From Streptomyces coacervatus (lineage in GTDB: Bacteria > Actinomycetota > Actinomycetes > Streptomycetales > Streptomycetaceae): DNA of 64,000 nt. Where the stretch lies: the NCBI RefSeq assembly GCF_029223485.1, contig NZ_JARHTP010000009.1, positions 124,001-188,000 of the forward strand, read 5' to 3'. Position numbers and translations under genes: made by a program. The stretch's first letter is position 1. Each line of letters begins with the position of its first letter. The notes beneath the pieces are model-generated. The model saw only the letters and a list, made by a program, of their open reading frames with translations, was not told where the DNA came from and made no database searches. This document shows, in pieces, positions 6,782-15,844 of this stretch.

Positions 6782-7615
6782 TCAGCCTGCTGAGGGGACC
6801 TCGGCCTGTCGCCCGCTGTGCCGCTGAGCGGAACGGCCGAGCCCCGCCGTGATGGCGGATGCCGCGCGGCGGGCCGGGTCGGCCAGGCGCTCCAGGCGAT
6901 GGCCCGGGCCGGTCAGGACGCTCAGCGCGGCCACCGGGACGCCGTCCGCCGCGTACACGGGCACGGCGGTGCAGCACACCCCCTCCAGCACCTCCTCCCG
7001 GTCGTAGGCGGCCTCGCGCTCCCGGATCCGCCGGGCCTCGTGCGGCCAGGCCCGGGGCAGCGGACCGAGCGGCAGGCCGGGGTGGGCCCAGGCGGTCAGC
7101 ACCTTGCCGGCCGCCGTGTACCACGGCCAGGTCTGCCGGTCCTCGGGCAGGGGCCGCGGGACGTCCGGGGCGGCCGACCAGTTCAGGATCAGCGTCTGCC
7201 CCTCGTGCAGTACGGCGAGGCCGACCGTCATACCGGTGACGGCCGCCAGCCGCCGCAGCGGCCGCTCGGCGGCCTTCCTGAGCCCCGGGTAGGGCTGCCA
7301 GCCATGGCCCAGTCGGAACATGCCGGGGCCGATGCGGTAGTGGCCCCCACTGCGTTCGACGGCCCCCAGCTCCGCGAGCTGGTCGAGCAGCCGATAGGCG
7401 GTCGTCTTGGGCAGACCGCACGCCGAGGCCAGCACCGTCACACCGGCCCCCTCCTCCTGGCGCAGCGCGTTCAGCAGGGCGAAGGCGCCCTCCAGGACAC
7501 CGCGTCCGGCCGTCGCGGACAGCGGTCCGTCCGGGTCGGGCAAGGGCGCGCCGTCCAGCGGTCCGATCCGGGCAGGCGAAGAGGCCGTCGCTGTCGCCGT
7601 GTTCGATCGATGCAC
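6782..7615 (-). CDS. IclR-family transcriptional regulator
   Basis: The 277-residue protein has an unusual N-terminal extension of about 38 residues. A winged helix follows (VLEGAFALLNALRQ, then GVTVLASACGLPKTTAYRLLDQLAELG at about 60-85), and then an IclR effector domain (GLAVLHEGQTLIL, WYTAAGKVLTAW, ending VPVAALSVLTGP). IclR effector domains bind small organic acids or related ligands. The start is GTG 7615 after GGGGGTTGACAC. It is the first gene of the minus-strand run, 82 bases before P450 A, and is divergent from the SARP gene, so it may regulate either or both. A CACGTGT element overlaps its start codon. Confidence 0.88.
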   Translation of the reverse strand: MHRSNTATATASSPARIGPLDGAPLPDPDGPLSATAGRGVLEGAFALLNALRQEEGAGVTVLASACGLPKTTAYRLLDQLAELGAVERSGGHYRIGPGMFRLGHGWQPYPGLRKAAERPLRRLAAVTGMTVGLAVLHEGQTLILNWSAAPDVPRPLPEDRQTWPWYTAAGKVLTAWAHPGLPLGPLPRAWPHEARRIREREAAYDREEVLEGVCCTAVPVYAADGVPVAALSVLTGPGHRLERLADPARRAASAITAGLGRSAQRHSGRQAEVPSAG

Positions 7616-7792
7616 GTGTCAACCCCCGTGGTCACGTGTGAGCCCCGCGCAGTGACTGTGCGGGTCGCGGTCGCGCGTGGCCCGCACTGCGGTACCGGCG
7701 CGGGCGCCGCTCCCCCCAGGGTGGGGGTCGGGGGTGGTCCGAGATTTTGCCGAAAGCTTGTCGCCCTGCTCGGCGATGTGAGGAGACTGTGG
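7616..7792. promoter_or_regulatory. divergent promoter region between IclR and SARP genes
   Basis: This 177-base gap separates two divergent regulators and must hold at least one promoter. Two CACGTGT elements (7613-7619 and 7633-7639) lie exactly 20 bases apart, two helical turns. The second sits inside TCACGTGTGA, which has TCAC/GTGA symmetry. They are candidate operator half-sites for the IclR protein. No convincing -35/-10 pair could be fixed by eye. Confidence 0.4.
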
Positions 7793-10792
7793 ATGCGATG
7801 TGAACGGGGGGTGGGTGCAGTGCTACGGCTGTGTCTGTCGGGACCGGTGGAAGTGCTGGTGCGGGAAGCGCCGGTGGACCTGGGGCCGCCCCAACGGCGG
7901 GCGGTATTGGCCGCGTTGGCCGTGGACGCCGGCCGGCCCGTACCGGTCGACGTGCTCATCGACCGGATCTGGGGCGCCGATCCGCCGGAGGGCGCGCGCC
8001 GCTCCCTGTATGCGCACATCGCCCGCATCCGGCGGCTGGCCGAACGCCTGGAGGACCTGGGCGACGGGCGATTACCGGTGTTGCGCCGGTCCGGCGGCTA
8101 CCAACTGGACCTCGACCCCGACCTGATCGATCTGCACCGCTTCCACCGCCTGGCCGCGCAGGCGCGCGACGGCACCCAGCCCGACCGGACCCGTGCCGCA
8201 CTGCTGCGCGAGGCCCTCGACCTGTGGCGCGGCGAGCCCTTCGCCGGTCTGCCCGGCACCTGGCCCGCCCGGATGCGCGAGACCTGGCGGCGGCAGCGCG
8301 TGGATGCCGCCGTACGACTGGCGGACATCGAGATCCGCGGCGGCGACCCGGCAGCCTTCGTGGGCCAGCTGGCCGACCTGCTGGACGAGTACCCGTTGAC
8401 GGAACCCCTCGCGGAAGCCCTCATGCGGGCCCTGTACGCGGCAGGCGACAGCGGCGAGGCACTGCGCTGCTATGCACAGACCAGGCAGCGCCTGGTGGAG
8501 GAACTCGGTACCGAACCCGGGCGCCGGCTGTGGGAACTGCACCAGGAGATCCTCCGGGAGCGCCCCCTCGGAAACGAGCACGAGCACGAGGCGGTGCCCG
8601 CCCTCCCGGCCGCGTCGGCGACCCGGCCGCCTCCCCCCGCCCCCACCGCCCCGCCTCGGGCTGGGCGGGCGGCACCGCCCCCTCCGAGCGGCAGCGTCCC
8701 GTACACCGTCCCCGCTCAACTCCCCATGGGCGTACCGGGTTTCATCGGCCGTACCGACGAACTCGCCCGTCTGGACGCGCTGCTGGCGGACGCCGGACGG
8801 CGTCCCGCGGCGGTGGTCGTGTCGGCGCTGTCGGGCATGGGCGGAGTGGGCAAGACCGCGCTGGCGGTGCACTGGGCACGGCAGGTGCGCTCGGACTTTC
8901 CCGACGGGCAGCTGTATGTGAACCTGCGCGGCTTCGACCCCGGCGGCGCACCCCTGGCCCCGGACCGGGCCGTACGCGGATTCCTCGACGCGCTGGGAGT
9001 GCCCGCCGCCCGGGTACCCGAGTCCCTCGACGCGCAGGTGGGCCTCTACCGCAGTCTGCTGTCCGGCCGACGGGTCCTGGTGGTCCTCGACAACGCCCGG
9101 GACGCCGATCAGGTACGGCCGCTGCTGCCCGGCGCGCCGGGCTGTCTGGCCCTGGTCAGCAGCCGCAGCCCGCTGACGGGACTGGCCGCCGCGGAAGGAG
9201 CCCAGCTGCTCGCCCTCGACCTGCTCACCGCCGAGGAGTGCCGCGAACTGCTCGCCGCCCGCCTGGGTGTCGCACGGGTGGCAGCCGAGGCCGCCGCGGT
9301 GGACGAGATCGTCGTGCGCTGCGCCGGGCTGCCGCTCGCGCTCGCGGTCGTCGCCGCCCGCGCCGCCGCCCGCCCCGCCGTGCCGCTGGCCGGCTTCGCC
9401 GAGGAACTGCGCACCGCCGAGCGGATCCTGGACCCGCTGGACACCGGCGATCCGGCCACCGCGGTACGGACGGTCTTCCACTGGTCGTACCGCACCCTCA
9501 GCCCTCAGGCGTCACGCCTGTTCCGGTTCCTGGGCCTGCATCCCGGCCCCGACGCCGACCTGACGGCCCTCGCCGCCCTCGCCGGCGCCGGGGTGGGCCA
9601 GGTGCGGGCGCCGGTCGCGGAACTGACCGCGGCCCATCTGCTGATCGAGCACGCACCGCAGCGCTACACCTGCCACGACCTGCTGCGGGCCTACGCCGTC
9701 GAGCTGGTCGCCGAGCACGACGACCAACCCACGGCGGGGGCCGCGACCCGCCGCGTTCTGGACCACTACCTGCACACCGCCTACGCGGCCGACGCCCTGC
9801 TCACCCGGCGGCACCACCCGATGACCCTCGCCCCGGCCGAGCCCGGCGCCCTTTCCCGCCAACTGGCCGACTACGACGAGGCGTTGGCCTGGCTGATCGC
9901 CGAACAGGCGGTCCTGCTGTCGGCCGTGGAGCGCCCGCTGCCCGGCTTCGACGGCTACACCTGGCAGTTCGCCGCGACCCTGACCACGTTCCTGGAACGC
10001 CAGGGCAACTGGCAGGCCCTCACCGACGTCCACACCGCCGCCCTGCACGCGGCGCTGAACCACGAGGACCTGGCCGGACAGGCGGCCGGCCACCGGGGCC
10101 TGGGGCTGGCCCGCTTCCAGCTGCGCGACCCGGAGGGGGCCCGCCACCACTTCACCCGTGCCCTCGACCTCTTCCGCCGGCTGGACAACCATCCCGGTCA
10201 GGCCCGCACCCGCCAGAACCTGGCCAAGATGGCCTGGGCCCACGGAGCACCCCGTGAGGCACTGCGCCACTCGCGCCGCTCGCTGGAACACTTCCGGCTC
10301 GCCCACGACCGCGGCGGCCAGGCGGTCGCCCTCAACGACATGGGCTGGTACCTCGCCGAACTCGGCGAACTGCGGCAGGCGCTCGCCTACTGCCGGCAGG
10401 CACTGCCGCTCGTCCAGGCAACGGGCGACCTGAGCGGCCAGGCGCACACCTGGGACAGCCTCGGCTACATCCACCGCCACCTGGGCCGCCACGCCACCGC
10501 CGTGGAGTGCTACGACCGTGCCCTCGCCCTCTTCCGCAAGACGGGCGACCGCCGCAGCGAGGCGATCGGCCTCAGCTACCTCGGCGACACCCACGAGGCG
10601 GCGGGCGCGCCCGGCCCCGCCCTCGACGCCTGGCGGCTCGCCCTGGACCTGTTCGACGAACTGGGCCTCCCGGAGGCCGACACCCTGCGCACCAAAATCC
10701 GGGCACAGGCACCGGCGGACCCCGGCGCCCCCGACGCGGCAGAGCGTCGTATGAGCCATACCGACCATCGGCTCGACCTGCCCACCGGGTGA
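7793..10792 (+). CDS. AfsR-like SARP regulator with NB-ARC and TPR domains
   Basis: The large regulator has 999 residues from ATG 7793, chosen because AGGAG at 7781-7785 gives proper spacing and the sequence then enters LRLCLSGPVEVLVR, the usual SARP opening. Domains in order are an OmpR-like DNA-binding fold (about 10-100, with LIDRIWGADPPEGARRSLYAH), a bacterial transcriptional activator domain (about 105-255), and a Pro/Ala-rich linker. Next come an NB-ARC NTPase with P-loop GMGGVGKT at 348-355 and GLPLAL further on, a winged region, and TPR repeats (about 740-960). AfsR-type proteins activate antibiotic clusters in response to phosphorylation or nucleotide state. Its target here may be the adjacent RiPP operon, the pigment PKS or the distant NRPS; the sequence does not tell. 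Confidence 0.93.
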   Translation: MRCERGVGAVLRLCLSGPVEVLVREAPVDLGPPQRRAVLAALAVDAGRPVPVDVLIDRIWGADPPEGARRSLYAHIARIRRLAERLEDLGDGRLPVLRRSGGYQLDLDPDLIDLHRFHRLAAQARDGTQPDRTRAALLREALDLWRGEPFAGLPGTWPARMRETWRRQRVDAAVRLADIEIRGGDPAAFVGQLADLLDEYPLTEPLAEALMRALYAAGDSGEALRCYAQTRQRLVEELGTEPGRRLWELHQEILRERPLGNEHEHEAVPALPAASATRPPPPAPTAPPRAGRAAPPPPSGSVPYTVPAQLPMGVPGFIGRTDELARLDALLADAGRRPAAVVVSALSGMGGVGKTALAVHWARQVRSDFPDGQLYVNLRGFDPGGAPLAPDRAVRGFLDALGVPAARVPESLDAQVGLYRSLLSGRRVLVVLDNARDADQVRPLLPGAPGCLALVSSRSPLTGLAAAEGAQLLALDLLTAEECRELLAARLGVARVAAEAAAVDEIVVRCAGLPLALAVVAARAAARPAVPLAGFAEELRTAERILDPLDTGDPATAVRTVFHWSYRTLSPQASRLFRFLGLHPGPDADLTALAALAGAGVGQVRAPVAELTAAHLLIEHAPQRYTCHDLLRAYAVELVAEHDDQPTAGAATRRVLDHYLHTAYAADALLTRRHHPMTLAPAEPGALSRQLADYDEALAWLIAEQAVLLSAVERPLPGFDGYTWQFAATLTTFLERQGNWQALTDVHTAALHAALNHEDLAGQAAGHRGLGLARFQLRDPEGARHHFTRALDLFRRLDNHPGQARTRQNLAKMAWAHGAPREALRHSRRSLEHFRLAHDRGGQAVALNDMGWYLAELGELRQALAYCRQALPLVQATGDLSGQAHTWDSLGYIHRHLGRHATAVECYDRALALFRKTGDRRSEAIGLSYLGDTHEAAGAPGPALDAWRLALDLFDELGLPEADTLRTKIRAQAPADPGAPDAAERRMSHTDHRLDLPTG

Positions 10793-10893
10793 CAGCCGGG
10801 TGAAGCCTGAGGTGCCGTGCGCTTCCCGGGGCATGCATGAGGATCCCGGACGGTTCCGGCCGGGATGGCGGGCACGATGCGCTGGAGGCGAGA

Positions 10894-12552
10894 GTGACGA
10901 AGGAACGGGCCGAGCGGGCCGGCCACGACACCCACAGGGTCCCGGTGCTCGTCGTCGGGGGCTCCCTGGTCGGCCTGTCGACCTCGTTGTTCCTGGGGCG
11001 GCTGGGGGTGCCCCACCTGCTGGTGGAGCGGCACGCCGGCACCTCCGTCCACCCGCGCGGCCGCGGCAACAACATCCGCACGATGGAACTGTTCCGGGTG
11101 GCGGGCGTCGAACCGGCCATCCAGGAGGCCGCCGCCACCCTGGCCGACAACCACGGCATCCTGCAGACGCCCACCCTGGCCGGCGACGTGGGCGAGTGGC
11201 TGTTCCGGGAGATCGACCCCGGCGGCGGACTGGCCCGCTTCAGCCCCGGCGCCTGGTGTCTGTGCAGCCAGAACGACCTGGAGCCGGTCCTGCTCGACCG
11301 TGCCCGGGCGCTCGGCGGCGATCTGCGCTTCGGCACCGAACTGATGTCGTTCGAGAGCGATCCCACCGGTGTCACCGCAGTGGTCAAGAGCCGGGAGACG
11401 GGCGAGCACACCACCGTCCGCGCGGACTACCTCGTCGCCGCCGACGGCCCCCGCAGCCCCGTCCGCGAGCAGCTCGGCATCGGCCGGAGCGGGCCCGGCG
11501 ACCTGTTCCACAACGTCAGCATCACCTTCCGCTCCCGCCGCCTCGCGGCAGTCGTGGGCGACCGCCGCTTCATCGTCTGCTACCTCACCAGCCCGCACGC
11601 CGACGGTGCGCTGCTGCCGGTGGACAACCGGGAGAACTGGGTCTTCCACGCCCCCTGGCACCCCGAACACGGCGAAACGCTGGAGGAGTTCACCGACCAG
11701 CGGTGCATCGAGCACATCCGCCGCGCGGTCGGGACCCCGGACCTCGACGTGGAGATCACCGGCCGGGCGCCCTGGCACGCCGCCCAGCGCGTCGCCCGCA
11801 GCTACCGCTCCGGACGGGTCTTCCTGGCCGGGGACTCGGCGCACGAGATGTCGCCCACCGGGGCCTTCGGCTCCAACACCGGAATCCAGGACGCGCACAA
11901 CCTCGCCTGGAAGCTGGCCGCGGTGCTCGGCGGCTGGGCCGGGGAGGGGCTGCTGGACTCCTACGACGCCGAGCGCCGCCCGGTGGCGGAGGCGACCAGC
12001 GCCCGCGCCGCCGACCGGTCGGCCGAGCACAGCCACCCCGGATTCACCCCACCGCCCGACACCGGCGGCGGCCCCCGGCGGGGCATCCTCAACGTCGCCC
12101 TCGGCTACCGGTACCCGCAGGGCGCCGTCCTCGGCACCGACCCCGCGGCCGCCGTCGTTCCCGAGAACCTCGACCTGAGCGGCGAGCCCGGCAGCAGGGC
12201 ACCCCACATGTGGGTGCGGCACGGGGACGAACGGATCTCCACCCTCGACCTCTACGAACAGTCCCTGGTCCTGCTCAGCGACGCCGATGGCCCGAACGGA
12301 TGGCACCGGGCCGCCATTCGCCTCGCCGTGGAGACGCCGGTGCCGATCAGGTCGTACCGGATGGGCACCGGACCTGGGGCCGAACTGGTCGTGCAGGGGG
12401 ATGCGCACTGGACCGAGCGGCACGGGACGACACCCGGGGGTGCCGTGCTCGTCCGGCCCGACGGGTTCGTCGCCTGGCGCTCGCCCGGCCCGGAACCGGA
12501 CGCCGAATCGGTGCTGCGTCAGGTCCTGAGGACCCTGCTGGCACTGGCTTGA
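10894..12552 (+). CDS. FAD-dependent polyketide hydroxylase (TcmG / WhiE ORFVIII-like)
   Basis: The 552-residue flavoprotein monooxygenase is of the PHBH fold. It has an FAD-binding motif (VLVVGGSLVGLSTSLFLGRLG near residues 17-37, shown here as a landmark), PRGRGNNIRTMELFR, DG in VAADGPRSPVREQLG, and GRVFLAGDSAHEMSPTGAFG contacting the FAD ribityl chain. A C-terminal thioredoxin-like domain follows. Length and motifs match aromatic polyketide oxygenases such as TcmG. GTG 10894 has GGAGGCGAGA before it and was preferred to ATG 10837. In whiE spore-pigment clusters a hydroxylase of this type (ORFVIII) accompanies the type II PKS. Here it is on the same strand, separated from the PKS by a secreted protein and a sortase gene. 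Confidence 0.85.
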   Translation: MTKERAERAGHDTHRVPVLVVGGSLVGLSTSLFLGRLGVPHLLVERHAGTSVHPRGRGNNIRTMELFRVAGVEPAIQEAAATLADNHGILQTPTLAGDVGEWLFREIDPGGGLARFSPGAWCLCSQNDLEPVLLDRARALGGDLRFGTELMSFESDPTGVTAVVKSRETGEHTTVRADYLVAADGPRSPVREQLGIGRSGPGDLFHNVSITFRSRRLAAVVGDRRFIVCYLTSPHADGALLPVDNRENWVFHAPWHPEHGETLEEFTDQRCIEHIRRAVGTPDLDVEITGRAPWHAAQRVARSYRSGRVFLAGDSAHEMSPTGAFGSNTGIQDAHNLAWKLAAVLGGWAGEGLLDSYDAERRPVAEATSARAADRSAEHSHPGFTPPPDTGGGPRRGILNVALGYRYPQGAVLGTDPAAAVVPENLDLSGEPGSRAPHMWVRHGDERISTLDLYEQSLVLLSDADGPNGWHRAAIRLAVETPVPIRSYRMGTGPGAELVVQGDAHWTERHGTTPGGAVLVRPDGFVAWRSPGPEPDAESVLRQVLRTLLALA

Positions 12553-12714
12553 TCACCCATGGCGGCGCCCCTGGCCGATCACCCGGGCCCGTCACCCAGG
12601 TGATCGTCCCGACTGGTGGGGACGTGACGACTGACTGACGGTGGTTCACGTCGGGGTCCGGTCAAGTCAGCTGATGACGTACCAGCTGCCGGGCCTTGTC
12701 GGAAGGACGTTCCT

Positions 12715-13185
12715 ATGCGTTCTGCTCGCATATTGCTGGCCACCGCGGCGGCCTCGGCCGTCCTCGCCATCGGCGCGCCCGGCGCGTTCGCAAGCGGTGG
12801 CGACTGGAACAACGACGACTCCTCGCACGACGGCTCCTCGCACGGCAAGGAGCACGACTGGGACCACGACCACGAGGCACCGCACGGTGGCATGCATACC
12901 GGTGGCGGTGCGCTGACCCGAGTGAACGACGACGGGGACTGGGGCGGCTCCAGGGATCCGAAGACGGACCCGGACACCTACCGGGACGACTCCTGGGGCC
13001 GGGACCACGAGCACGGCAGGGGCTCCTGGGGCGGCGGCCACGACAGGCCCAGCGGCGGTATGCACACCGGAGGCGGGGCGCTCGCCGAGCCGGCGGCGAC
13101 CGGGGGCGGGCTGGCGGTGCTGGGGGTCGCCGCGGCCGGACTGTACGCGGCGCGTCGCAGGAAGCCGGCCGTAGGAATGGCCTGA
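12715..13185 (+). CDS. secreted His/Asp/Gly-rich repeat protein, likely sortase-associated
   Basis: The protein has 156 residues. A Sec signal peptide (MRSARILLATAAASAVLAIG...AFAS, cleavage near residue 27) is followed by a low-complexity region rich in His, Asp, Ser and Gly. Two copies of GGMHTGGGAL (about 58-67 and 114-123) stand out. At the C-terminus LAEPAATGGG precedes a hydrophobic helix and an RRRK tail, the architecture of a cell-wall sorting signal but without a standard LPxTG or LAxTG pentapeptide. The next gene encodes a class F sortase, so anchoring by that enzyme is plausible. The His/Asp content could bind metal ions, but this is speculation. GGAAGGACG lies before the ATG. Confidence 0.75.
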   Translation: MRSARILLATAAASAVLAIGAPGAFASGGDWNNDDSSHDGSSHGKEHDWDHDHEAPHGGMHTGGGALTRVNDDGDWGGSRDPKTDPDTYRDDSWGRDHEHGRGSWGGGHDRPSGGMHTGGGALAEPAATGGGLAVLGVAAAGLYAARRRKPAVGMA

Positions 13186-13303
13186 CCCGTGCCGGATGCG
13201 ACAGCGCAGCCGCGGCCGTCATCCGTGCCTCGTGCGGCGGCCGCGGCTCGCGCCCCGCCCGTCCCGTCCGCTCTGCCGCCGTGCCTGAATGAGGTGCTCT
13301 CCG

Positions 13304-14011
13304 ATGGCAGTTCCTCCTTCCTCCCCCTCCGACGACGAACCGCTGCCGACCGAGCAGGTCGCACCCCGCTCGGGGGTGATGATGATGTGCGCCGCGGCCT
13401 GCCTGGTGGTGGCGGCGAGCCTGATGAGCGGTCAGAACACCTCCGCCGACGCCTCCCGCCCGCCGTCCGCCCCGCAGCCTGTCGCGTCCGTCGTGCAGCC
13501 CACCGCGACGGCCGCGCCCGCCGGGCAGCCGATGGACAAGCACCTGCCCCGGTCGAGGCCTGTACGCCTGCGCATCCCGAAGATCTGGGTCGACGCCCCC
13601 TTCACCGGCCTCTCCATCGGCCCCACCGGGCAGCTGCAGCCGCCGCCCGGCAACGACACCAACCTCGTCGGCTGGCACACCAAGGGAGCCTCCCCCGGAG
13701 AGCCGGGGACCGCGATCATCGCCGGGCACGTCGACACGAAGACATCCGCGGCCGTCTTCGCCAACCTCGGCGAGCTGACCAAGGGCGATGTCTTCTACGT
13801 CCTGCGCGCCGACGGGCGCACCGCGACCTTCCGGGTCGACAGCGTGGAGACCTTCCGGAAGAACGACTTCCCCAGCGACCGCGTGTACGACGACACCCCG
13901 CAGGCCCAGGTGCGGCTCATCACCTGCGCGGGGAACTACGACCGGTCGGTCATGGACTACACGGACAACCTGGTGGTCTTCGCCCACCTCGTCCGAGCAT
14001 CACCCGCGTAG
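13304..14011 (+). CDS. class F sortase
   Basis: The 235-residue protein starts at ATG 13304 with GAGGTG seven bases upstream. A short N-terminal membrane anchor (about 22-42, MMMCAAACLVVAASLM) is followed by an Ala/Pro-rich spacer and a sortase fold. The catalytic triad is visible: His in IIAGHVDT, Cys in LITCAG and Arg in NYDRSVMDYTDN. Sortases of this class in actinobacteria are membrane-bound transpeptidases or housekeeping-like enzymes with poorly known substrates. The gene lies about 120 bases after the secreted repeat protein on the same strand, making that protein its most obvious substrate. It interrupts the pigment genes and probably has nothing to do with pigment synthesis. Confidence 0.88.
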   Translation: MAVPPSSPSDDEPLPTEQVAPRSGVMMMCAAACLVVAASLMSGQNTSADASRPPSAPQPVASVVQPTATAAPAGQPMDKHLPRSRPVRLRIPKIWVDAPFTGLSIGPTGQLQPPPGNDTNLVGWHTKGASPGEPGTAIIAGHVDTKTSAAVFANLGELTKGDVFYVLRADGRTATFRVDSVETFRKNDFPSDRVYDDTPQAQVRLITCAGNYDRSVMDYTDNLVVFAHLVRASPA

Positions 14012-14123
14012 GCCATACGAGTCGCGCACTGCGGGCCACGGGCACACGATCGAGGGACGCCGACGCCGCAGGACCGCGGCCGACGTCCGCTTCCGCCCCC
14101 CCCGCGAAGGAGATGTGCGCAGG

Positions 14124-15359
14124 ATGACCACCACATCCGAACGTGTTTCCGGTCCGCTGACGCGACAGGTGTCGCCCCGGGTCTCCCAGTCCGTGTTCGA
14201 CGGCTCCCGACTCCGGGTCGTCCTGCTCGTGGACGTCTACGACGGAGCCCAGCAGCAGTTCCTGGAGGCGTACGAACTCCTGTGCAACCAGGTCGCGTCC
14301 GTGCCCGGACACGTCAGCGACCAGCTGTGCCAGTCCATCGAGAACCCCTCCCAATGGCTCATCACCAGCGAGTGGGAGAGCGCCCCGCCGTTCCTCGCCT
14401 GGGTGAACAGCGAGGAACACGTGCGGATGGTGGAGCCGCTGCACAGCTGTGTCCGGGACACCAGGTCACTGCGCTTCCACATCGTCCGCGAGACCGGCAG
14501 CCCGGCCCCGAACGCCGAGCCCGGCAAGCGCCGCCTCCAGGCCTCACCCAGGATCGGCGACGGCCTGATCCGGCACGCCCTCACCTTCACCGTCAAGCCG
14601 GGCAGCGAGGAGAAAGTCGCGAAGATCCTCGCCGACTACGCCTCGCCCGAGCCGAAGGTCGACGACTCCACCCGGCTGTGCCGCACCTCGCTGTTCATGC
14701 ACGGCAACCGGGTGGTACGGGCCATCGAGGTGCGCGGCGACCTGCTCGCCGCACTGCGCCATGTCGCCCGGCAGCCCGAGGTGCGCGCCGTCGAGGAGGC
14801 CATCAACCCGTATCTGGAACAGGACCGGGACCTCGACGACCCCGAATCCGCCCGCGTCTTCTTCACCCGGGCCGCGCTCCCCGCCGTTCACCATGTGACA
14901 TCGGCGCAGCAGGACCCGCAGGAGGAGCGGCACGCCCTGTCCTATCCGGCACGGCCCGGCTGCGGCATGCGCCTGGCCGAGGTCCTGGCCCGGCACGACG
15001 AGGCCGCGGCGGACGACCCCCGCAGCCCCGTCCTGCGCAGCACGATCTTCCAGCGCGACGACATCGTCGTACGGCTGATCGATGTGAGCGGCGGGCTGGC
15101 AGCCGCCGACCCCGCGGCGGCCCTCGGCCTGTCCGACCCCCGGCAGGCGGCCGAACTGACGGCTTTCGCCGCGGACGCGTCCGCACCGCAGGGCGCTGCT
15201 GCGTCTTCCCGGGGGACGACCCCCGGACCCCCAGCAGAGAAGCAGGTCGGCCGGGATCACCGGGGCGGACATGACGAGGCGAAGCCGAGTGAACTCGCGC
15301 GCCGGCTCGAACTCGCGCGCATGGAGCTCGTCACCGACCGCCGGTCGCCCGACGCCTGA
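14124..15359 (+). CDS. whiE-ORFI: SchA/CurD-like spore pigment protein (whiE ORFI type)
   Basis: The 411-residue protein is built from ABM-like ferredoxin-fold segments. The first is about 25-115 (VVLLVDVYDGAQQQFLEAYELL ... WLITSEWESAPPFLAWV), then a SchA/CurD domain about 150-265 (HALTFTVKPGSEEKVAKILADY ... FMHGNRVVRAIEV), then a third repeat (YPARPGCGMRLAEVLARHDEAA). The C-terminal tail is Ala/Gly-rich and probably disordered. Proteins of this family occur as the first gene of spore-pigment clusters (whiE, sch, cur) and may fold or release the polyketide, but no reaction is proven. ATG 14124 follows AAGGAG with a somewhat long spacing. The gene opens the type II PKS operon. Confidence 0.85.
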   Translation: MTTTSERVSGPLTRQVSPRVSQSVFDGSRLRVVLLVDVYDGAQQQFLEAYELLCNQVASVPGHVSDQLCQSIENPSQWLITSEWESAPPFLAWVNSEEHVRMVEPLHSCVRDTRSLRFHIVRETGSPAPNAEPGKRRLQASPRIGDGLIRHALTFTVKPGSEEKVAKILADYASPEPKVDDSTRLCRTSLFMHGNRVVRAIEVRGDLLAALRHVARQPEVRAVEEAINPYLEQDRDLDDPESARVFFTRAALPAVHHVTSAQQDPQEERHALSYPARPGCGMRLAEVLARHDEAAADDPRSPVLRSTIFQRDDIVVRLIDVSGGLAAADPAAALGLSDPRQAAELTAFAADASAPQGAAASSRGTTPGPPAEKQVGRDHRGGHDEAKPSELARRLELARMELVTDRRSPDA

Positions 15360-15433
15360 TCGGCCATCACGTGGGCCGGGGCCCCAGCCCACGCCCCCGC
15401 CACGTCGGTCCAGCACACCATCGGAGGAACGCC

Positions 15434-15844
15434 GTGATCACATCCCGTCCCAGAATCGTGGATCTCAGCGAGGTCGAGCCCAACCGTCGGCGCGGCGGCG
15501 ATCTGCGCGCCCTGCTCACCCCCGCCACGGTCGGCTCCACCAGCGGATTCATGGGCGTCGCCATCGTGCAGCCCGGCGAGCGCATCGGGGAGCACTACCA
15601 CCCGTACTCCGAGGAGTTCGTGTACGTCCTGTGCGGGGACCTGGAGGTGGACCTCGACGGCGTCCCCCAGCCGCTGCGGCCCGAGCAGGGGCTCATGATC
15701 CCCGCCCATATGCGCCACCGCTTCCGCAACGTCGGCAACGTGGAGGCCCGCATCGTCTTCCACCTCGGTCCGCTGGCCCCGAGCCCGCCGCTCGGCCATG
15801 TCGACACCGAGGAGACCGATGCCGTCGAAGAGGTCCGTTCATGA
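15434..15844 (+). CDS. whiE-ORFII: cupin-domain pigment cyclase-like protein (whiE ORFII type)
   Basis: The 136-residue single-domain cupin has the first metal-binding motif in HYHPYSEEFVYVLCGDLEVDLD and the second in IPAHMRHRFRN. Cupins at this position of spore-pigment operons are thought to help in cyclisation or oxidation of the nascent polyketide. The start is GTG 15434 with GGAGG six bases upstream, and the stop overlaps the KS-alpha start as ATGA, so it is translationally coupled to the minimal PKS. Confidence 0.9.
   Translation: MITSRPRIVDLSEVEPNRRRGGDLRALLTPATVGSTSGFMGVAIVQPGERIGEHYHPYSEEFVYVLCGDLEVDLDGVPQPLRPEQGLMIPAHMRHRFRNVGNVEARIVFHLGPLAPSPPLGHVDTEETDAVEEVRS

Noticed and set aside
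6818..7792. In-frame upstream extension of the SARP gene to 6818
   Set aside because: It would run through the IclR gene on the other strand and adds only low-complexity sequence. ATG 7793 has a good ribosome binding site and starts the SARP fold.
12577..12606. Possible terminator GATCACC...GGTGATC after the FAD monooxygenase
   Set aside because: The stem is only 7 bp with a 16-base loop and no supporting context; too weak to list.
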